Below, piece by piece: positions 41,345 through 52,640 of a stretch of DNA of 64,000 nucleotides. The stretch is from Gimesia sp. (GTDB taxonomy: Bacteria > Planctomycetota > Planctomycetia > Planctomycetales > Planctomycetaceae), in assembly GCA_002706765.1 (NCBI GenBank), contig PAJV01000069.1, positions 1 to 64,000 on the forward strand, written 5' to 3'. The position numbers and the translations under genes are program-made. The stretch's first letter is position 1, and each line of letters opens with the position of its first letter. The notes beneath the pieces are model-generated. The model was not told where the DNA came from. It did no database searches and saw only the letters and a program-made list of their open reading frames with translations.

Positions 41345-43879
41345 TTACATGGCTCGCATCCGTTTCAGGAAGGCGGCAGCAGCTTCATCCAGTTTCACAG
41401 ATTCCTGAGTCAGTCCCTGTGCAGCTGCCAGCATGTCATTGGCGGCTGTTCCACTGTCGGAAGCTGCCTGAGAAACACCGGAGATGTTATTGGTCACCTC
41501 AGCGGTCCCACGAGCGGCTTCTGCCACATTACGGGAAATTTCGTTGGTGGCAGCAGTCTGTTCTTCGACGGCGCTGGCAATGGTCGTTGAAATTTCATCG
41601 ATCTTGCGGATACTTTCACCGATCGAGCCGATGGCGGACACAGCTATATTCGTTGATCCCTGGATGGCACCAATCTTTTCGCTGATCTCTTCTGTTGCAC
41701 GTGCAGTCTGGCGGGCCAGTTCTTTCACTTCATTCGCGACCACGGCAAATCCTTTTCCGGCTTCACCGGCACGGGCTGCTTCGATCGTCGCATTCAAAGC
41801 CAGCAGGTTTGTCTGCTGTGCGATGGAAGTAATCACTTTCACAACCTGACCGATTTCGCTACTGGCATCTCCCAGCTGTTTAATCGTGTGATTGGTACGA
41901 TCTGCTTCTCCCACAGCCTGAGACGTCATGTGTGACTGCTCTTGAACGTGGCGTGAGATTTCGCTGATGGAAGCACTCAATTCTTCTGCAGCAGAAGATA
42001 CGGTTTCCACATTTCGGGTGGCTTCTTCACTGGCAGCAGCAACCACCTGGGACTGGCGAGCTGTTTCATCCGACATATCGGACAGACTCTTGGAACTGGC
42101 CTGCATTTCGGTAGCCGATGAAGTCACAACGCTGACGATCCCCTGGATCTCATTCTCAAAGTCATTAGCCAGCTTGATCTGTTCTGTCACTACCGACCAG
42201 GAAACCATGGGACCAATATAATTGCCTTTTCGGTCCACGATTGCTGTTGCCAGCAGGTCCAGAGTTTCGTCACCCACTTTAATTTTGGCACGGTGCGGCA
42301 GATTCGAAGGATCTGCCAGCATGCGCCGCTGCACTTCGGGATTCTTGTGAAAGATATCGATACTCTGACCAATCAGCTGATCGACCGGTTTGGGCAGCAG
42401 GTGCTCCAGTTGCTTCAACTGTTTGTAAGATGCCGGATTCATGTAGACCATTTCGAAGTCTTTGTTCGCGAGCAGAACATTGATGGGAATATTGTCCATC
42501 ATGTTCTGAACACGGACCATATCTTCTTCAGCCAGTTTTTTTGTTGTAATGTCGGATGCATATTTGACAACCTTAAACAGCTTGCCAGCTTTATTGCGGA
42601 TGGGATTATAGGAAGCGGAAATCCAGATTTCTTTGCCTCCCTTTCCAATCCGTTTGTATTCAGCAACCTGGTTCAGGCCTGCATTCAGCTTTTCCCAGAA
42701 TTCTTTGTATTCATTGCTGACCTGGAATTCAGGTTCGACAAACATTCTATGATGTTTCCCCTGAATTTCTTCCAGGGTATAACCAAGTGTGGCACAGAAA
42801 TTATGATTGGCCGTAATGATTGTACCATCCAGATTAAATTCAATGACTGCCTGGGCATCGCTGATGGCGCCCAGCTGTCCTGAATAATCACAGAGTTCTT
42901 CTTCCAGTTTGATCTGCTGCGTTACGTCTTCCCAGGTCAGGATGGTTCCTGCTGAAGCAAGCTGATTCAGGCTGATTTTAAGCGAGCGAGTTCCCAGCTG
43001 AGTCGTGATGGACTTCTCACCAGACAACCCCGTCAGGGCGGACTTCAGTTCGGGCAGTTTTGCAAACAACTGACTGATCGAACCACCTACCAGCTGCTGA
43101 GGACTCACTCCCAGATCGGTACTCAGTTCTCCCAGGGTCTCCTGACCTTTACGATTGAGATAGGTGACTGTGCCTTCCGTGTTAAGGAACAGAATGGCCT
43201 GGGGACTGTGTTCCACAATCCCATAAAACTGGTCTGTATCCTGCGACCGTTCAGTAGCCGCGCTCTGTTTCGTATTCTGTACTGAATCAATCGACATTTC
43301 ACTCTTCTCCTTCGGATGGTTGATCTGTGCTTCAGATCGTAAAGGTAGTTCTGAATTGGTTTGGTCATAGTTCTCTGAAGTCGGCTGGTCTTCCACCAGG
43401 GAATCCACCTCTTCAAAGCCGGCTCCCACTGAGCCTGTTACTGCCGTTGATTGAAGCTGTTTTGCGCGACTTGAGTTTTTGGCACCTTCAATCATCATTG
43501 TCGAAACTGCTGTGAGAGCCTGACGCCAGGCTTCTTCCAGTTCATCACTCCATTGATCACCAGCATACTCTGCCAGCACACTGAGCAGAGTTTCTGTTAC
43601 CGGCGGATAGTCATCCTTCTGGATGCCCATGTCGCCATGTTCTTTTCCCAGTTGGTGTAAGACTTTGGTCAGAGCAGGGGGGTTCTCCAGGGATTTCATT
43701 ACGAGAACCAGTGCCTGAATCAGTTTCCCCCGCTGTTCTGAAAAATCGGTATGCGTGAAATAGCGCAGCAGATCGGGGTAATCCTCGAACAGCTTTTCAT
43801 AGAACCGTTCTGCCAGCTGGTCTGCACGCGGTGCAACCAGTTCAAACGATTCTCGTAATGCAGTTACATTGAGATCCAC
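41345..43879 (-). CDS. Soluble globin-coupled chemoreceptor with PAS domains (MCP)
   Basis: 844 residues, no membrane helix, GTG start. Residues 1-135 form a globin close to flavohaemoglobin: Tyr27 (B10 position, RFYEKLF), Phe41 (CD1), Gln49 (E7) and proximal His81 (KEHGDMGI) are all kept, so haem and O2 or NO binding is likely. After a linker come three PAS-like regions (about 215-320, 345-455, 460-580; e.g. [21 protein letters not shown]). The MCP signalling domain (about 590-844) has the hairpin-tip block [24 protein letters not shown]. It should control the adjacent CheA/CheW according to gas or redox state. Between cheW and a terminator in the operon. Confidence 0.9.
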   Translation of the reverse strand: MDLNVTALRESFELVAPRADQLAERFYEKLFEDYPDLLRYFTHTDFSEQRGKLIQALVLVMKSLENPPALTKVLHQLGKEHGDMGIQKDDYPPVTETLLSVLAEYAGDQWSDELEEAWRQALTAVSTMMIEGAKNSSRAKQLQSTAVTGSVGAGFEEVDSLVEDQPTSENYDQTNSELPLRSEAQINHPKEKSEMSIDSVQNTKQSAATERSQDTDQFYGIVEHSPQAILFLNTEGTVTYLNRKGQETLGELSTDLGVSPQQLVGGSISQLFAKLPELKSALTGLSGEKSITTQLGTRSLKISLNQLASAGTILTWEDVTQQIKLEEELCDYSGQLGAISDAQAVIEFNLDGTIITANHNFCATLGYTLEEIQGKHHRMFVEPEFQVSNEYKEFWEKLNAGLNQVAEYKRIGKGGKEIWISASYNPIRNKAGKLFKVVKYASDITTKKLAEEDMVRVQNMMDNIPINVLLANKDFEMVYMNPASYKQLKQLEHLLPKPVDQLIGQSIDIFHKNPEVQRRMLADPSNLPHRAKIKVGDETLDLLATAIVDRKGNYIGPMVSWSVVTEQIKLANDFENEIQGIVSVVTSSATEMQASSKSLSDMSDETARQSQVVAAASEEATRNVETVSSAAEELSASISEISRHVQEQSHMTSQAVGEADRTNHTIKQLGDASSEIGQVVKVITSIAQQTNLLALNATIEAARAGEAGKGFAVVANEVKELARQTARATEEISEKIGAIQGSTNIAVSAIGSIGESIRKIDEISTTIASAVEEQTAATNEISRNVAEAARGTAEVTNNISGVSQAASDSGTAANDMLAAAQGLTQESVKLDEAAAAFLKRMRAM

Positions 43880-43921
43880 AAGCAGGGCCCTTATTCAGTC
43901 AGCTGAAAGTATTTGAATAGA

Positions 43922-44392
43922 TCAGTCAAAATTTAAAATCGTTTCCACATCCAGAATGACAAATAAGCCTTCATCCAGTTGAAACACACCGATGGTCACT
44001 GACCGCCAGTGGGGATCCAGGGTGCGCGGCACCGGTTCCATGGAACGGCCTGATACATTGATGACATCGCCCACTTCATCTACCAGCAGACTGAAAGACT
44101 CTTCTCCCACCCGGGTCACGACATTCATAGAACGATCATCTTCCAGATCAGGCAGGCCGAGTCGTTTACGGAGACTGACGGCTGTCACGATCTGACCACG
44201 CAGATTCAGCAGACCTTTGATCTCAGCCCGGGCCAGTGGAGTTGGTGATATCACCTGTTCGGTTAATACTTCCTGGACCATATTGACTGGCATTCCCAGC
44301 AACTGCCCATCCACGCGAAACGAGACATACTGACTCGAATAGTCTAACTGTGACTCCATCCCACTTCCTGAATCTGTAATCGCAATACTCAT
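43922..44392 (-). CDS. cheW: Chemotaxis coupling protein
   Basis: 156 residues, one CheW/SH3-like domain: [56 protein letters not shown] and [18 protein letters not shown]. Links the receptor to CheA. Its ATG overlaps the cheA stop by 4 bases, so the two are translated together. Confidence 0.93.
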   Translation of the reverse strand: MSIAITDSGSGMESQLDYSSQYVSFRVDGQLLGMPVNMVQEVLTEQVISPTPLARAEIKGLLNLRGQIVTAVSLRKRLGLPDLEDDRSMNVVTRVGEESFSLLVDEVGDVINVSGRSMEPVPRTLDPHWRSVTIGVFQLDEGLFVILDVETILNFD

Positions 44393-47049
44393 GCTTTGAC
44401 TCCTGTTTTGTATTTCAACCGGGCAAAAGACTCATCCAGGCAGGAAATCAACTCATGCGAATTAAATTTGACCAGAAACTCATCAAAACCGGCTTCGCGG
44501 GCTTTGGCCTGATCTGTTGCACTGTTCGCTGATGTCAAAGCTATGACGCTCAACTCCTGAGTGTCTTCCTGTTCTTTCAACCATTCGCAGAACTCAAATC
44601 CATCCATCATCGGCAAATCCAGATCTGTAATGACGGCATTGAACCTGGAATCTTTTTCCAGGAGTTCCACAGCAGCGACACAACTGTCCCTGGTTACTAC
44701 CGAAAAGCCTTCGGTTTCCAGCGCAGTTGCCACCAGTTGTCTGAAGAACATTGAATCATCGACTACTAAAACTCGAAACGATTTTTTATCTTCGACTTTT
44801 TCAAACCAGTTTGGTGTCGAGCGTGTCACATAATATTGAGTATCGATGACATCAATCGCATTTTTGCCGATGATGGCAGTTCCCAGCACGCCTGGCCGAT
44901 CAGACTGCATCCGGATCACAAGCTGTTCATCAATGATGTCTTTGATCTCGTTAACCATCAGCCCCATCGAACGATTATTTTCGGAAAAGACGATGACAGG
45001 TTGGGGATCGACGGGTTCTCCTCCGCCGTATCCAGCACCTTCGATCGAAAGCAGTGGCAACAGATTTTCGCGATACTGAACCACCTTACGATCACCATTC
45101 AGCTCGATACTATCCAAGGGAAATTCTTCGAGTCGGGCGACCAGTGACAGAGGCACCGCCATGGTCACATTTTCTTTCACACCAAACAGCAGCATACTGA
45201 TGGTATCCCGGTCAGTACTGCTGGGTGTTTCTTCCGCGACCGATTGAGAATGAGCGGAACTTCCACCGCATTGATTGAAGATTCCTCCCACATCGAGAAT
45301 CATCACCACGCGACCATCTCCCAGAATGGTCGTTCCCTGATAGAGTCCGATATTCTTTAAGAGTCGGCCCACCGGCTTGACCACAATTTCCTCGGTATCA
45401 AAGATCCGGGAAACTATCAGCCCGAACTGATCTTCACCCACCTGAACAACCACGATATTGGTATCCTGCAGATCATCTTCATCTGGAATCGTCTCTTCCA
45501 GCTTCAGAACTTCATTCAGATGCACAAGAGGCAGCAGGCGGTCTCGCAGTCGAAATACTTTTTTGTTGTGAATGGTTTCAATTTTTTTGCAGTCTTCTGC
45601 AGAAAGCCGGACCAGTTCCACCACGCCCAGTTGCGGGATTGCAAAAGGCTGTGAGCCGCTCTCCAGCACCAGCGCAGATATAATTGCCAGGGTTAGCGGT
45701 ATTTTAATTCTGACGGTGGTCCCTTTTCCCATTTTGGATGCCAGATCGACGGTCCCGCCGATTTTTTCAATCTGGGTCCGGACCACGTCCATACCTACGC
45801 CACGTCCGGAGATGGAACTGACCTGTTCCGCAGTCGAAAATCCAGCCTGAAAAATCATGGAAAACACATGACTGTCCGTCACGTGGGGAGCATCGACCTC
45901 TTTGATCAGCCCCTGGGAAATCGCCTTTTTCAAAACTCGTTCACGACTGATTCCCGCACCATCATCCTGAATCTCGATGATGACGTGCCCTCCTTCGTGG
46001 TAGGCATTCAGATGAATCGTTCCTGCTTCAGGTTTGCCGGCTGCTTTACGGACGCCGGGCATCTCAATACCATGATCGGCCGAGTTTCTCACCATGTGTG
46101 TCAGGGGATCTTTGATGGCATCCAGTACGGTCCGGTCCAGTTCCGTTTCGGCGCCTGTCATTACCAGTTCAATATGTTTGTTGGTCACCTGAGATAAATC
46201 GCGTACGAGCCGGGGTAGCTTGTTCCAGGCATTCCCGATCGGCTGCATGCGTGTTTTCATCACGCCTTCCTGCAGATCTGTGGTGACGCGATTCAGATGA
46301 GTGATGGGCGCAGCGTATTTGGATTCCTCATCTCCCCGCGCCAGCTGCAACAGTTGATTGCGGGTCAGCACCAGTTCCCCCACCAGGTTCATCAGACTGT
46401 CGACCACATTGACATTCACGCGAATTGACAGATCCGCCACACTCACCTTGGAAGAGCGGGATGCCACTTCTTCAGTACCAGTGGCAGGAACCAGCGGGTC
46501 CACAACTTCCGGGTGAAATTCTTCACCGGCCGCCGGATTACCATCAGGGACAGCAGCGATTTCAGTCTGGCTTTGTTCGTTGAGTGGTCTCTGGTCTAGC
46601 TGAGGTTCAGCAGGGCTTTTTTCCGCGGGAGTAACAGAAGCAGCCTGCTGAGTGGATTCAACAGGCGCGGTTGCCAGATTTGCGAGCTCGTCCAGCATCA
46701 GTGTTAAAGTCGAATGATCGGTTTTCGGTTCCTCGCCGGTTGCTTCCAGGCCCTGCAGCAGTTCTTTGATGCGGTCGATGGCTTCCAGAACCAGTGAAAT
46801 CGCTCCCGGGGAGACTTCGAGCATTCGCTCACGCATCTTTCCCAGAACATTTTCTGCAGAATGTGCGACTGCTCCCAGATTGGTGAGACCCAGAAAACCA
46901 CAGGTCCCTTTGATTGTGTGGATCGTGCGAAAGATGCTGGCAATCAGCTCAGCATTCTGGGGATCTTTCTCAAGCTCTACAATTTCTGAGTCTAATTGAC
47001 CTAAATTCTCCCAGCTTTCTGCCAAAAACTCCTGCAGAATATCGTCCAT
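44389..47049 (-). CDS. cheA: Chemotaxis histidine kinase CheA with two CheW-like domains and a C-terminal receiver
   Basis: 886 residues. Order: HPt (phospho-His44 in [13 protein letters not shown]), linker, dimerisation region from about 212, HATPase with N-box [12 protein letters not shown]1 QDDGAGI, G2 GRGVGMDVV, a first CheW-like domain (about 435-570), a second (about 600-735, [21 protein letters not shown]) and a C-terminal receiver (about 757-880) with Asp in [12 protein letters not shown]. The CheY-binding P2 domain is not evident. Phosphoryl flow may thus go to the internal receiver (hybrid CheA) as well as to CheY and CheB. AGGA precedes the ATG. First gene of the operon. Confidence 0.93.
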   Translation of the reverse strand: MDDILQEFLAESWENLGQLDSEIVELEKDPQNAELIASIFRTIHTIKGTCGFLGLTNLGAVAHSAENVLGKMRERMLEVSPGAISLVLEAIDRIKELLQGLEATGEEPKTDHSTLTLMLDELANLATAPVESTQQAASVTPAEKSPAEPQLDQRPLNEQSQTEIAAVPDGNPAAGEEFHPEVVDPLVPATGTEEVASRSSKVSVADLSIRVNVNVVDSLMNLVGELVLTRNQLLQLARGDEESKYAAPITHLNRVTTDLQEGVMKTRMQPIGNAWNKLPRLVRDLSQVTNKHIELVMTGAETELDRTVLDAIKDPLTHMVRNSADHGIEMPGVRKAAGKPEAGTIHLNAYHEGGHVIIEIQDDGAGISRERVLKKAISQGLIKEVDAPHVTDSHVFSMIFQAGFSTAEQVSSISGRGVGMDVVRTQIEKIGGTVDLASKMGKGTTVRIKIPLTLAIISALVLESGSQPFAIPQLGVVELVRLSAEDCKKIETIHNKKVFRLRDRLLPLVHLNEVLKLEETIPDEDDLQDTNIVVVQVGEDQFGLIVSRIFDTEEIVVKPVGRLLKNIGLYQGTTILGDGRVVMILDVGGIFNQCGGSSAHSQSVAEETPSSTDRDTISMLLFGVKENVTMAVPLSLVARLEEFPLDSIELNGDRKVVQYRENLLPLLSIEGAGYGGGEPVDPQPVIVFSENNRSMGLMVNEIKDIIDEQLVIRMQSDRPGVLGTAIIGKNAIDVIDTQYYVTRSTPNWFEKVEDKKSFRVLVVDDSMFFRQLVATALETEGFSVVTRDSCVAAVELLEKDSRFNAVITDLDLPMMDGFEFCEWLKEQEDTQELSVIALTSANSATDQAKAREAGFDEFLVKFNSHELISCLDESFARLKYKTGVKA

Positions 47050-47569
47050 CAGCCCGTCCTGGTGATTAGGGAATGTAATTGAAGCGTAAATAAGACTTAG
47101 AAGTGGAGAGCTAAATCTATTACCAGAAAGATCTTATCAACATGCTTTTATGCAAGCATTGTTTATACAATCCCCCCAACAGTAAGTGGTCTCCCCTTAA
47201 GCACTATCGTCATTTCTGCTTAAGCCCCTTGACCTCCTGTGATCCTCAGGAGCAGAACTGAGGGGAATTCCCTATTTAATTTTGAAGTCGACCATCACAC
47301 ACGCACAGTAATCGCACCGGTCACTGATTGAATCTGGAATGGTCTGAAGTAGAAAAACTGATCGATCCCGGAATACTTAACCTTGTTGAATTATTAAGAA
47401 ATCAAAGCGGAGTCTGCGTTCGGTTGTGTGGTCGTCCTGAGGCGATTACAATCCAACGCGATTGAAAGTTACCCGACAGCGGGCAGAGGAGTTTATTGGG
47501 ATCGTTCTCCAGTCTCTCTGCCGTCAAATATACACATCTAATGGTTCATTAAACGAAGGAGTAAGTCCT
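47050..47569. other. 520-bp divergent region between cheA and gapdh
   Basis: No gene is visible. It should contain the promoters of both genes. A minor hairpin CCTCAG-N8-CTGAGG lies near 47244; significance unknown. Confidence 0.4.
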
Positions 47570-48592
47570 GTGGCTGCGGTAAAGGTTGGTATCAATGGTT
47601 TTGGGCGTATTGGGCGTATCACATTTCGAGCTCTCGCCGCTCGTCCTGAAGAATTCGAAGTGGTTGCCATCAACGACCTCGGAGATCCTAAAAAACTGGC
47701 ATGGTTATTGAAATATGACAGTGTGCAGGGCCGTTTTCCTGGAACAGTCGAAGTGGATGGAAACGATCTGATCGTCAATGGAAAAAAAGTCCGCGTCTGT
47801 GCGGAACGTGATCCCCGTGAACTTCCCTGGAAGGAACTGGGAGTCGAAGTCGCTCTGGAATCGACCGGGTTCTTCACAAACCGTGAAGCAGACGGAAAAC
47901 CAGGTTACGACAGCCACCTGACGGCTGGCGCCCGGAAAGTTGTGATTTCTGCACCGGCAAAAGATACACCAGACATGACTGTGGTATTTGGTGTCAATGA
48001 CGACCAGCTGACTTCTGAGCACCTCTGTGTTTCCAATGCCAGCTGCACAACAAACTGCCTGGCTCCCATGGCTAAAGTCCTTCATGAAAACTTTGGAATT
48101 GAACACGGTTTGATGACCACCGTGCACGCTTACACCAATGACCAGCGTGTTTCAGACCAGCTGCACTCTGACCCTCTGCGGGCACGAGCTGCTGCTCTGA
48201 ATATTATTCCCACAACGACCGGTGCTGCGAAAGCAGTAGGCCTGGTCCTGCCGGAACTGAATGGCAAATTAACCGGTCTCAGTCTCCGCGTTCCTGTTCC
48301 CGTAGGCAGTATTACCGACCTGGTAGTAACTTTAAGCAAAGACGTGACGGTAGATGAAGTTAACGCCGCCATGAAAGCTGCTGCAGACGGCCCAATGAAA
48401 GGCATTCTTGAGTACAACACAGACCCCATCGTTTCCAGCGATATTATCGGCAATACTCACAGCTCCATCTTTGATGCCGGCTGGACCACCGTTATTGGCG
48501 GAAACATGCTCAAAGTCTTGAGCTGGTATGATAATGAATATGGTTATTCAAACCGGACTGCGGACATGATCGCCCGTCTGGCACAACTATAA
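47570..48592 (+). CDS. gap: Glyceraldehyde-3-phosphate dehydrogenase, type I
   Basis: 340 residues from GTG 47570, chosen because AAGGAG precedes it and the protein then begins [16 protein letters not shown] as in the family; an upstream in-frame extension to 47462 is not conserved-looking. NAD-binding fold, catalytic Cys159 in [13 protein letters not shown], His in [10 protein letters not shown] and the C-terminal [12 protein letters not shown] block are intact. Converts glyceraldehyde-3-phosphate to 1,3-bisphosphoglycerate in glycolysis/gluconeogenesis. Monocistronic with its own terminator. Confidence 0.97.
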   Translation: MAAVKVGINGFGRIGRITFRALAARPEEFEVVAINDLGDPKKLAWLLKYDSVQGRFPGTVEVDGNDLIVNGKKVRVCAERDPRELPWKELGVEVALESTGFFTNREADGKPGYDSHLTAGARKVVISAPAKDTPDMTVVFGVNDDQLTSEHLCVSNASCTTNCLAPMAKVLHENFGIEHGLMTTVHAYTNDQRVSDQLHSDPLRARAAALNIIPTTTGAAKAVGLVLPELNGKLTGLSLRVPVPVGSITDLVVTLSKDVTVDEVNAAMKAAADGPMKGILEYNTDPIVSSDIIGNTHSSIFDAGWTTVIGGNMLKVLSWYDNEYGYSNRTADMIARLAQL

Positions 48593-48641
48593 GCTGTATC
48601 AGAGCTTGCTGAATATAAGCTTTGATTCAGTTCGGAAAATT

Positions 48642-48673
48642 CAGCCGAGATGTAACCCATCTCGGCTGTTTTT
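48642..48673 (+). terminator. Intrinsic terminator of the gap gene
   Basis: Perfect 11-bp stem CAGCCGAGATG / CATCTCGGCTG with a 5-base loop and TTTTT. Rest of the 48593-48952 gap shows no gene. Confidence 0.93.
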
Positions 48674-48952
48674 CGAACCGGCATCACCGATACATAAGAT
48701 CACTTTCGGTAACTTTCGACTAGACTCTGATCAATCAGATTGTCAAAATGTGACGCTTACTGATAAAAGCCAATCTCAACATTTAACGACGATGAATTCA
48801 ACGTACTGACTCCAGGCCGCATCCAGTTAAATCCCCCTGACTTCGATCCAGGATCACAGTAATCGAGTAATTCGGGAACTTCGAGCAGTCTGACGGGATT
48901 ATAACTCAGGTACTTGTTTTTGATCTTCGAACGTATATTATTTCTGGAATCT

Positions 48953-49657
48953 ATGACTAACTCTGAACTTAAGCACAAACTGATTTCAAATTCACCTGTG
49001 ATTGCCCCTTCCATGTTGAAGTGTGACTTCGGCAATCTGCATCGGGAAATTGAGTTGCTGGAAACAGCCGACGCTCAAGTGCTCCACTGGGATGTCATGG
49101 ACGGGCATTTTGTTCCCAATCTTTCCTATGGAGCACTGTTGATCGAACGAGTCCGCTCATTGACCAGCATGGTCTTTGATGCGCATTTGATGATCAGCCA
49201 TCCGGAAAAATATATTGATGATTACATCAAAGCCGGCTGTGATTCCATTACCGTGCATATCGAAGCGGTTCCTGATCCCACTGAGATTTTGAATCATTTA
49301 AATCAATCAGGGGTGATCCCTGGTTTAGCCATCAGCCCCAAAACTCCCCTGAGCGCTGTCGAGCCCTACCTGGATCAGTGTGGACTGGTCCTGATTATGA
49401 GTGTAGAACCCGGGTTTGGCGGACAATCCTTTATCGAATCGAGTCTAGACAAAATCAAACAATTGAAATCAATGATCCCCGCCGACACGATTCTGTCGGT
49501 CGACGGCGGTATTGCCATGGATACGATTGCTGAAACGGCCGGCGCGGGCGCCAACTATTTTGTTGTCGGAAGTGCGATCTTCGATCAGGCCGACTATTCT
49601 ACAGCTGTCAGCGAACTGGCTGCCAAAGCCAGGAACCAGGCAGCTTCCTCAACTTAA
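48953..49657 (+). CDS. rpe: Ribulose-phosphate 3-epimerase
   Basis: 234 residues from ATG 48953 (residues MTNSELKHKL); an upstream ATG at 48914 adds an unlikely leader. TIM-barrel epimerase motifs: IAPSMLKCDFGNL, HWDVMDGHFVPNLSYG (metal His/Asp), DAHLMISHPEKY, MSVEPGFGGQSF and SVDGGIAMDTI. Interconverts ribulose-5-P and xylulose-5-P. 15 bp before the pseudo-phosphatase gene. Confidence 0.95.
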   Translation: MTNSELKHKLISNSPVIAPSMLKCDFGNLHREIELLETADAQVLHWDVMDGHFVPNLSYGALLIERVRSLTSMVFDAHLMISHPEKYIDDYIKAGCDSITVHIEAVPDPTEILNHLNQSGVIPGLAISPKTPLSAVEPYLDQCGLVLIMSVEPGFGGQSFIESSLDKIKQLKSMIPADTILSVDGGIAMDTIAETAGAGANYFVVGSAIFDQADYSTAVSELAAKARNQAASST

Positions 49658-49672
49658 AAGAGATATAAAATA

Positions 49673-50347
49673 ATGCCAACTGTGGTACTGATACGACCTG
49701 GTTGTACAGACTTTGATAAAGACGAACGAATACAAGGTACACTCGACCTTCCACTGAACGCGGAAGGGCAAGAGCAGGTTAAAAATCTCGCTGCGCAGAT
49801 CGAAAACTCTGGTATTGAAACCATTATCACATCCTCTTCTGAACCAGCCCTGTCGACCGCCGAACAGCTGGGGGAAAACCTGGGAATCCCCGTAAAGGAA
49901 AAAGAAGGCCTGAAAAACCTGAACCAGGGACTCTGGCAGGGGCTGGAATACGAAGAAGTTCGCCGGAAATATCCGAAACTGCTCAAACAGTGGTCCGAAT
50001 CACCAGAGACCGTTTGCCCGCCCGAGGGTGAACTGGCTTCAGAAGCGGTCAAACGCGTACAAAAAACACTTCAGAAGTACCTGAAAAAGAAACAGAATTT
50101 TGCCATCGTCGCTTCAGAGCCTCTGGCAACCATCATTTCCTGCCTGTTACGAAACGAAAATAAACAAAAAATTTGTTTTGAGCATCACGGGAAATTTTGT
50201 CAGAATGAAATGTTCGAAATTCTTGAATCGCCACCTAAAAAAAGTGATTCAAAACAGGTAAGTTGTGACGATCAAACAGAAAAGAAGGATTCCCCCCAGG
50301 GTCAAGGAAACCACGCAGCAAAGTGGCGGTTCGAGGAGGCCAAATAA
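49673..50347 (+). CDS. Histidine-phosphatase-fold protein lacking both catalytic histidines
   Basis: 224 residues. The fold is that of phosphoglycerate-mutase-like phosphatases ([49 protein letters not shown]), but the catalytic RHG is RPG ([10 protein letters not shown]) and the second His region reads [10 protein letters not shown] instead of a VSHG-like motif. The protein is probably catalytically dead, with a binding or regulatory role. It lies between rpe (15 bp) and accD (its stop is one base before the accD ATG), so tight coupling with accD is likely. C-terminal 35 residues are Lys/Ser-rich. Confidence 0.8.
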   Translation: MPTVVLIRPGCTDFDKDERIQGTLDLPLNAEGQEQVKNLAAQIENSGIETIITSSSEPALSTAEQLGENLGIPVKEKEGLKNLNQGLWQGLEYEEVRRKYPKLLKQWSESPETVCPPEGELASEAVKRVQKTLQKYLKKKQNFAIVASEPLATIISCLLRNENKQKICFEHHGKFCQNEMFEILESPPKKSDSKQVSCDDQTEKKDSPQGQGNHAAKWRFEEAK

Positions 50348-50348
50348 G

Positions 50349-51203
50349 ATGAGTTCTGCGCCGAAATCTAATGTCGATTCATGGTTAAGTCATTCATCGC
50401 GACCTAAACGCGGTGTTCCCGAAGGTTTATGGCTCCGTTGTACGTCCTGCAATGCGACTGTCTTCCGTAAACAGGTAGAACAGGGGCTGGGACTCTGTCC
50501 GGAATGTGATCACCATTTTTACATCTCCGCCGAGACCCGGATCCAGCAACTGCTCGACCCGGACAGCTTCGAAGAATGGTTTGCAGATCTCACAGCAGGT
50601 GACCCGTTAGAATTTGCAGATAAAAATAAAACCTACAAAGATCGGCTCGTGATTGAGCAGAAGAAGACAGGCATGAAAGACGCCTGTGTTGTAGGACGCG
50701 GCTACATGCGTGGTCGCCCTCTGGTGGTCGGTATTACCGACTCCGCCTTCATTATGGGCAGTATGGGTTCCGTCGTGGGAGAAAAGCTAACCCGGGCCAT
50801 CGAGCAGGCAACAGAACTCAAACTACCGCTGATTATTATCAGTGGTTCCGGCGGTGGTGCCCGCATGCATGAAGGAATTTTCTCACTGATGCAGATGGGT
50901 AAGGTTTCAGCGGCACTGGGTCGTTACCATGACAGAGGAGGTCTCTTTATCTCCGTCCTGACGAACCCCACCATGGGCGGTGTCGCAGCCAGCTTTGCTT
51001 CGCTGGGCGACATTGTAGTCGCAGAACCACAGGCCCTGATCGGGTTCGCCGGACCGCGCGTCGTTGAAGCGACGATCAAAAAGCCATTGCCCGAAGGCTT
51101 CCAGACCAGTGAGTTTCTTCTCGAACATGGCTTTGTCGACCGGATCATTCCCCGACCCAGGCTTCGTTCGGAACTGGCACGCCTGATCGACTATTGTACC
51201 TGA
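50349..51203 (+). CDS. accD: Acetyl-CoA carboxylase carboxyltransferase subunit beta
   Basis: 284 residues from ATG 50349 with GAGGAGG upstream. The N-terminal four-Cys zinc ribbon (Cys31, Cys34, Cys50, Cys53) is followed by the crotonase-fold carboxyltransferase domain: [44 protein letters not shown] and [11 protein letters not shown]. Pairs with AccA (not in this window) to transfer carboxyl from biotin to acetyl-CoA in fatty acid synthesis. Confidence 0.96.
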   Translation: MSSAPKSNVDSWLSHSSRPKRGVPEGLWLRCTSCNATVFRKQVEQGLGLCPECDHHFYISAETRIQQLLDPDSFEEWFADLTAGDPLEFADKNKTYKDRLVIEQKKTGMKDACVVGRGYMRGRPLVVGITDSAFIMGSMGSVVGEKLTRAIEQATELKLPLIIISGSGGGARMHEGIFSLMQMGKVSAALGRYHDRGGLFISVLTNPTMGGVAASFASLGDIVVAEPQALIGFAGPRVVEATIKKPLPEGFQTSEFLLEHGFVDRIIPRPRLRSELARLIDYCT

Positions 51204-51405
51204 TCTCTCATTTCTGCAACCTTCAAGTCACCAACCGCATTGACCAGACAGGTCTTACTTCCACAGTATTATTGGAAGCTTTGCCAGGCAGCACTTTGCG
51301 TATTGCCTCAAAGACACTTATACTATTGGTAATGGGCCGGTTACAATTCTTCTGAGCCCGGGATATACCTGGTCCTGAATTCACTCTTTGCCTGCTGGTG
51401 AATAC

Positions 51406-52563
51406 ATGAACTTTTTAAAGCGTTTCTTTTCCAAAGAATCTCGCCTGCCGCGCGTCAACATCAAACAACGTTTTGAGCTGATCGGTCGAGTCGGGCAGGG
51501 CAGCATGTCTAAAGTCTGGCGTGCCCGGGATCTCAATTCCGGCAGGACTGTCGCACTCAAGGTGCTCCATAAGCAGAAAACGGAAGAACTGGAGGCGCGA
51601 TTCGTCGGGTTAAACAAACCCAAAGAAGGCGACATTGCCGTCCAGTTTCAACATCCTCATATCGTTAAAACCTTCGAGCATGGACTGACTTCCGATGGTG
51701 AGCAGTTCCTCGTCATGGAGTTCATCGAAGGTTACAGCCTCAGCTTTCTGGTCGAAGCACAAAATGAGGACATGCGGACCAATTGCCTGAAATACATGAT
51801 TCAGCTCGGCGAAGCCATTCAGTATTTCCACAAGGAAAACTGGATCCATCGCGATATCTGCCCTCGCAATATCATGGTCAATAACGAGCAGCAGCTCAAA
51901 TTGATTGATTTCGGCCTCGTGGTACCCAATACACCACCATTTCTGCAGCCTGGTAACCGCACTGGTACTGCTGCCTACATGGCACCTGAGCTGATCAAGC
52001 GACAGAAGACCAGCCAGCAGATTGATATTTTTTCCTACGCGGTCACCTGCTACGAGATGCTTACGAAACGGCTTCCCTGGAAATCAGCAGAAACAATGGA
52101 AGCAGTGCTGCAACACATCAATTCACCACCAAAACCGATTCAGGAACTCCTGCCGGGAATCAATCCCCAGTTAGCAGATGCCATCATGAAAGGACTGGAA
52201 CTGTACCCACAGGATCGCTGGCAGACAATCGATCAGATGCTCGTCCCGTTCAAAGAAGTCTACCAGTCACAGAAAACAGCTGTTGCACAGCAAAATCCCG
52301 CAAGTTCTGAAAGTTCATCAGCCAGACCTGCATCCGGCAAACCTGAAAAACAAAGCTCCCGGGAAAAATCTGATTCGAATTCAAAACGAGCCCGGTCCTC
52401 TCAAAAGCCAGCAGGTAAAACAAATGAGCAACGTCTTCGCCGCAGAAAACGCAAGCCGCCTGGAGAAGCTACCGCTGAACCACCTGAAAACCAGGAGCAG
52501 CCTGCATCCCGCAAAAAGGCACCCTCGCAGCCTAAACCCGGCAATCCTGATGAAAGTCACTAA
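51406..52563 (+). CDS. Serine/threonine protein kinase
   Basis: 385 residues from ATG 51406 (a TTG 18 bases earlier is possible). Active-looking kinase: glycine loop GRVGQGSMSKVW, Lys52 (VALKVL), catalytic HRDICPRNIMV (Asp150), IDFGLV (Asp168) and YMAPEL. The C-terminal 110 residues are a Ser/Lys/Pro-rich charged tail with no membrane helix, unlike many planctomycete PknB-type kinases, so it is probably cytoplasmic and may bind nucleic acid or partners through the tail. Substrate unknown. Confidence 0.92.
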   Translation: MNFLKRFFSKESRLPRVNIKQRFELIGRVGQGSMSKVWRARDLNSGRTVALKVLHKQKTEELEARFVGLNKPKEGDIAVQFQHPHIVKTFEHGLTSDGEQFLVMEFIEGYSLSFLVEAQNEDMRTNCLKYMIQLGEAIQYFHKENWIHRDICPRNIMVNNEQQLKLIDFGLVVPNTPPFLQPGNRTGTAAYMAPELIKRQKTSQQIDIFSYAVTCYEMLTKRLPWKSAETMEAVLQHINSPPKPIQELLPGINPQLADAIMKGLELYPQDRWQTIDQMLVPFKEVYQSQKTAVAQQNPASSESSSARPASGKPEKQSSREKSDSNSKRARSSQKPAGKTNEQRLRRRKRKPPGEATAEPPENQEQPASRKKAPSQPKPGNPDESH

Positions 52564-52640
52564 ATTCGCTCAACTGTAACGGAGCATCTTTCGATGAGGA
52601 AATTTTCGCTCCTGTTTTTTACGACAATTGATTAAGTTAC

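Noticed and set aside
47462..47569. Longer N-terminus for GAPDH
   Set aside because: The extra 36 residues do not resemble the family, and the GTG at 47570 has a proper AAGGAG site.
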